From assembly GCA_021397835.1 (NCBI GenBank), contig JAJFZO010000049.1:6267001-6331000 (forward strand): a DNA stretch of 64,000 nucleotides, in the 5' to 3' direction. The notes below the pieces were generated by a model that was given only the letters and a program-made list of their open reading frames with translations, had not been told where the DNA came from and did not search any database. Source of the DNA: Moringa oleifera (taxonomy: Eukaryota; Streptophyta; Magnoliopsida; Brassicales; Moringaceae). The position numbers and the translations under genes are program-made. Positions 60,701 to 64,000 of this stretch are shown here, piece by piece; position 1 is the first letter of the stretch; every line of letters starts with the position of its first letter.

Positions 60701-62646
60701 AACTTTTTCAGTTTTAGATAAGATTTATGATTTCCCTGTTCTATTTTTAGGTTGCAGGAGCTGCTGTTATTTTTGAGGTTCAAAGAAGTGCTAGATCAGA
60801 AGCAAGAAAGGAGGAATCGCGCAAGCAGGAATTGCAGGTAGGAAGACATTTTATTCTTCTTTGATGAGAGGTCCTGTTAATTTCTAATATGTTATTGTAT
60901 TTCAAGAGTATTGTTTGGGTGGTGCCACTTGTATCGTTTCTGCTTCCTTGTCCTTTTGCTTTTTGGTGGTTTTATCTACTTGGTGCTTCCTGTTTCGAGG
61001 GGGAGAAAAATGAAGAATAAAGACAATGATCCTTAGGGAATTGGCATCATCATAGGTCTTAAATGGTCCTAGGTCAGTGTTGTAAATTTGACAACCACTC
61101 CAAACTGGTAGATTTCACCTTGAGGGAACAACCTTCAAAATAACTCTAATTTCTAACTGCTAAAAATTTCTAGATTCCTCATAGTCCTGGCTGCAAAATA
61201 CAAATCTTTACACCCCATAAGTTATACAAATGACACAGCCAAGGATATAAAAGGACTCAATACATCTTTAGGATGAAAAAAACAAGTCCAACAGTGTCAA
61301 ATTGTGCACATATCGCCAAGTTTAGCAATGTCTCCACCTCTTAGATTTCTCTTTTAGAGATTGAATGATTACACCTCAAAGTTGGAGATTCCAATGACAC
61401 ATAGTTTACATTTGGGTGAGCTGCAAATTCAATGAGCATGCATTCTCCATAAGACTAAAAAGAAACACTGCTATGGATCAGGTAAAGTGAAATGGTTTTA
61501 ATAAAGAATTTGCTCAATAATATTGTTATAGCAAAAAACGAAAAAGAAAAAAGACAATCAGTAGCATCCTAAGACAAGAATAAATTTCAATGAGATCAAT
61601 CATCTATAGGGCGATGACATTTTATAGAACATTGCTTTTATGGATTTATAAATGTATATGTTACCTAAGGGCATCCTTATAAAATCTCTGCTCTTTGATG
61701 CATACACCATTTACGGTTCATGTGAGGATTATGTTTCCCCTATTCATCACAGGGACTATGTCCTGTCAAAAGGGCAGGTTACTATCATGCACAAGATGCA
61801 TCAACTGATTGCATGGAATATGGGCAAATGATGGAACATCATAATTAGAAAATACAGGACATTGAATACCTTCAGAAAACCTTCATTTCTTTGATGTTGC
61901 ATTCTTGTGAAGTTGTTGAGAAAAAAATTCAGTTGTGGCATAATGCATCTCTTTAAACACTATTTTCATGTGCTGTACTAGTCCAGAATTAATATGAGAG
62001 GTAAGATACTACATCATAGGATGTCGTCCATGTTTTTAAGTGGCAGGTCCATCTATTGTTACTGAGTTACAGACTAAGGTTTGCTCTTTGAGCTATACCA
62101 CCAGCTTTTAAACCACAGTGTCCTTGGTAGGGTTGGAGTTAGTATATAGCTTAAGCTTTGGGAGGAGACATTCACAGTTTTTGCAGTGGCCTATTACAGA
62201 TATATTATCTGTAGGCTGTTTATCTAACTTCTTGCTATTGGTTGCACAATGAATAGGAATTTCTACAGTTACGCTCTGGGACAATTGCTATAGACGATAC
62301 CTCTGTCTTACCAATCTCTTTTTTGTGATATCTCTTTTTTTCTCTCAACCAAAAATGGAAAAAATGAAAAAAGAAGCATAAATGGTAATTGGTTCACAGA
62401 TCCAACCTGTTATTGTTTCTCCAGTTTCAGAATTCAATTCTGTTTTCTTGTTTGGTTGGTGTTAATAATCCTTCTTATCTGATATTTCAGGCAATGAAGC
62501 AGAGAGATGAAGACTTGGCAAAAGAACTAGAACTTCTTAAAAGAAAAATAGAAGAGCTGGAACATCTTTCCAAAGCAGGAGTGCAAGGCTTATTCAAATT
62601 GGGCCATGCTCATTCGGTAGGAAGTAGCAAAGTAGAACCTTCATGA
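57748..62646 (+). CDS. OPA3-like mitochondrial protein
   Basis: OPA3 family proteins are small mitochondrial membrane-associated proteins linked in animals to optic atrophy and 3-methylglutaconic aciduria; the plant role is not established. Exons are 57748-57876, 59095-59229, 60751-60837 and 62491-62646, all phase 0 with GT/AG introns, giving 168 residues. The start MILPVVKLGTLALKTACKPI is the family's characteristic N-terminal, a mitochondrial-targeting/anchor-like segment. The core has RRIYGHATDVAIRPLNEEKA and a hydrophobic segment GELFVFSVAGAAVIFEVQRS (about 82-101). A coiled coil (about 105-148) follows, ending KVEPS. An in-frame ATG at 57691 would add 19 residues, but family members begin MILP, so 57748 is preferred. 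The introns are long (1.2-1.7 kb) for so small a protein. No lesion is seen. Confidence 0.94.
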
Positions 62647-63105
62647 ATAACAGTATAAAGCATGACAGTTTTTCTCTGAGGACTCACATGCCTCAGCATA
62701 TTTGTAACCTCACAAGCACACATAGTAACCATACAACTCAACTGAAGTCTAAAAAGTGCTATTACTCTTCTTGGAATTGATCAAGAACATGGGTGCTTAA
62801 TAGCTTCAAAATTGATTGAACATATGGAATTTTGGTTCTTCTTTTATGTCTGGACTTGGATTTTTCTGAGATTCATATAGCAAGCTGGTTATATTTTAGT
62901 TTTAGTGCATACACTCAGTTTCAGCTGAATCTGTCCAAGTGCAGGACGTTTAGTTGACCGGGTGATACTGGATACTTCTTGTAAATTTAACGGTTAGTTC
63001 TTAGTTGCTTGTATCCTGGCTTTTGCACATCTAAAACTTCAATTTGATAGTATTTCAGTTTTAACAAATTTTTGTTTGCAGTAGTAAGGGGCAATTTTTT
63101 TTCAA
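62647..63105. other. OPA3-like 3' UTR and flank
   Basis: Transcribed-like composition to about 63050, no second gene. Confidence 0.4.
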
Positions 63106-63400
63106 TGATTGTATCTTAGGTTTACTTTTGAGTCTATGATCATACTTATCTTCATAACTAAGTATAAAAATGTTGTGATGTGATTTTATTATTATTTTTG
63201 AATAGAAATAAATATAAAATCATAATGTCCTTTCAATACGAAAATTATATTGTAAGATTACACGAAAAATTCATAATAATTTGATTATAATAATTTGGGT
63301 ATATATATATATATATATTTTTTAAAAAGTTGATTTTACTTGAATTTTAATTCAAATTTTATCATTTTAAATTGATTAATTTTATATTTGAAATTTTAAT
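63106..63400 (+). repeat. Direct repeat, copy 1
   Basis: From TTAGGTTTACTTTT (about 63117) through GAGTCTATG, AACTAAGTATAAAA, GTTGTGATGTGATTTTATTA, a long identical AT-rich stretch and an (AT)n run at 63300-63319. It is almost identical to the copy starting at about 63706. Confidence 0.85.
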
Positions 63401-63705
63401 TTAAATCAGTTTCAACTCTGTTAATTATTATTATTTTTTTAATTTTGTCATTCAATTTGGCAAATTTTCGTGAATGTTTAAGAGATTTTGAAAAAGTTAA
63501 TAGTAAATGCAAATTATACTAAACTCACTCACACTTTTTTTTTTCACACAAATCTATTAGATCAAAGTGAATCTAACTTTATCTCTTTGTTATCGTTGCA
63601 CATTCTGCAAGTTGCTTAGATTTTCCATTCAATTCTACAATTAAGTATATTAAGTCGAAGTGATCCCAATTTATTTTTGCATGTGTTTGAAAGTCCAACT
63701 TTTCT

Positions 63706-64000
63706 TAGGTTTACTTTTAACTAAGTTATTATATAAAGAGACACGAGTCTATGTTCATACTTATTCTCATAACTAAGTATAAAACTGTTGTGATGTGATT
63801 TTATTATTATTTTTGAATAGAAATAAATATAAAATCATAATGTCCTTTCAATATGAAAATTATATTGTAAGATTACACGAAAAATTCATAATAATTTGAT
63901 TATAATAATTTGGGTATATATTTTTCTAAAAAAAGAAGTTGATTTTACTTGAATTTTAATTCAAACTTCATCATTTTAAATTGATTAATTTTATATTTGA
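63706..64000 (+). repeat. Direct repeat, copy 2 (runs off the window)
   Basis: Repeats 63117-63400 with few substitutions. A 26-base insertion follows the first 14 bases, and the (AT)n run of copy 1 is missing. Period is about 590-615 bases. It could be a pair of short LTRs, a satellite dimer or a local duplication; the right edge is outside the window. Confidence 0.8.

Overview
This window is nuclear DNA from a flowering plant, most likely a eudicot and probably a rosid. The evidence is intron-split plant genes (SMC1, a patellin, an OPA3-like gene), GT/AG introns, AT-rich intergenic DNA and decayed Ty3/gypsy retrotransposons of the plant Tat lineage. I cannot name the species. The O-methyltransferases look most like the grape resveratrol O-methyltransferase type, which fits a rosid but does not prove it.

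Layout. 1-6.4 kb: the last eight exons of the cohesin ATPase SMC1 (+). 7.2-8.8 kb: a complete four-exon patellin (CRAL-TRIO plus GOLD, +). 9.3-9.8 kb: a fold-back, MITE-like element. 10.5-13.8 kb: a gene for a 238-residue low-complexity protein of unknown function (+), whose stop codon appears to be split by an intron. 14.15-28.9 kb: a large decayed Tat/Ogre-like Ty3/gypsy element (+) with ORF1-like, gag, protease, RT, two RNase H domains, integrase, a tandem repeat array of about 13 units and the 3' LTR. 29-31 kb: duplicated AT-rich repeats.

31.5-51.1 kb: a cluster of four related SAM-dependent O-methyltransferases in two convergent pairs. OMT1 (+, broken) faces OMT2 (-, intact), and OMT3 (+, one frameshift) faces OMT4 (-, intact). 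LTR fragments and a second decayed Tat-lineage pol (38.4-41.3 kb) lie among them. OMT2 and OMT4 sit in a duplicated block of about 2.2 kb that includes promoter and 3' flank. The two intact genes encode 355-residue enzymes with the SAM-binding and catalytic residues of class II plant O-methyltransferases, and would methylate phenolic hydroxyls (stilbene, flavonoid or simple phenol substrates).

51.6-57.6 kb: AT-rich DNA with a GC-richer, stop-riddled but frame-preserved coding remnant (52.28-52.83 kb), a minus-strand gypsy protease remnant (54.5-54.85 kb) and small tandem repeats. 57.7-62.6 kb: a complete four-exon OPA3-like mitochondrial protein gene (+). 63.1-64.0 kb: a direct repeat that runs off the window end.

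The housekeeping genes at the two edges are unrelated to one another. The locus of interest is the O-methyltransferase cluster: tandem and inverted copies with two broken members, embedded in retrotransposon debris, with signs of gene conversion and of promoter divergence between the two intact copies.
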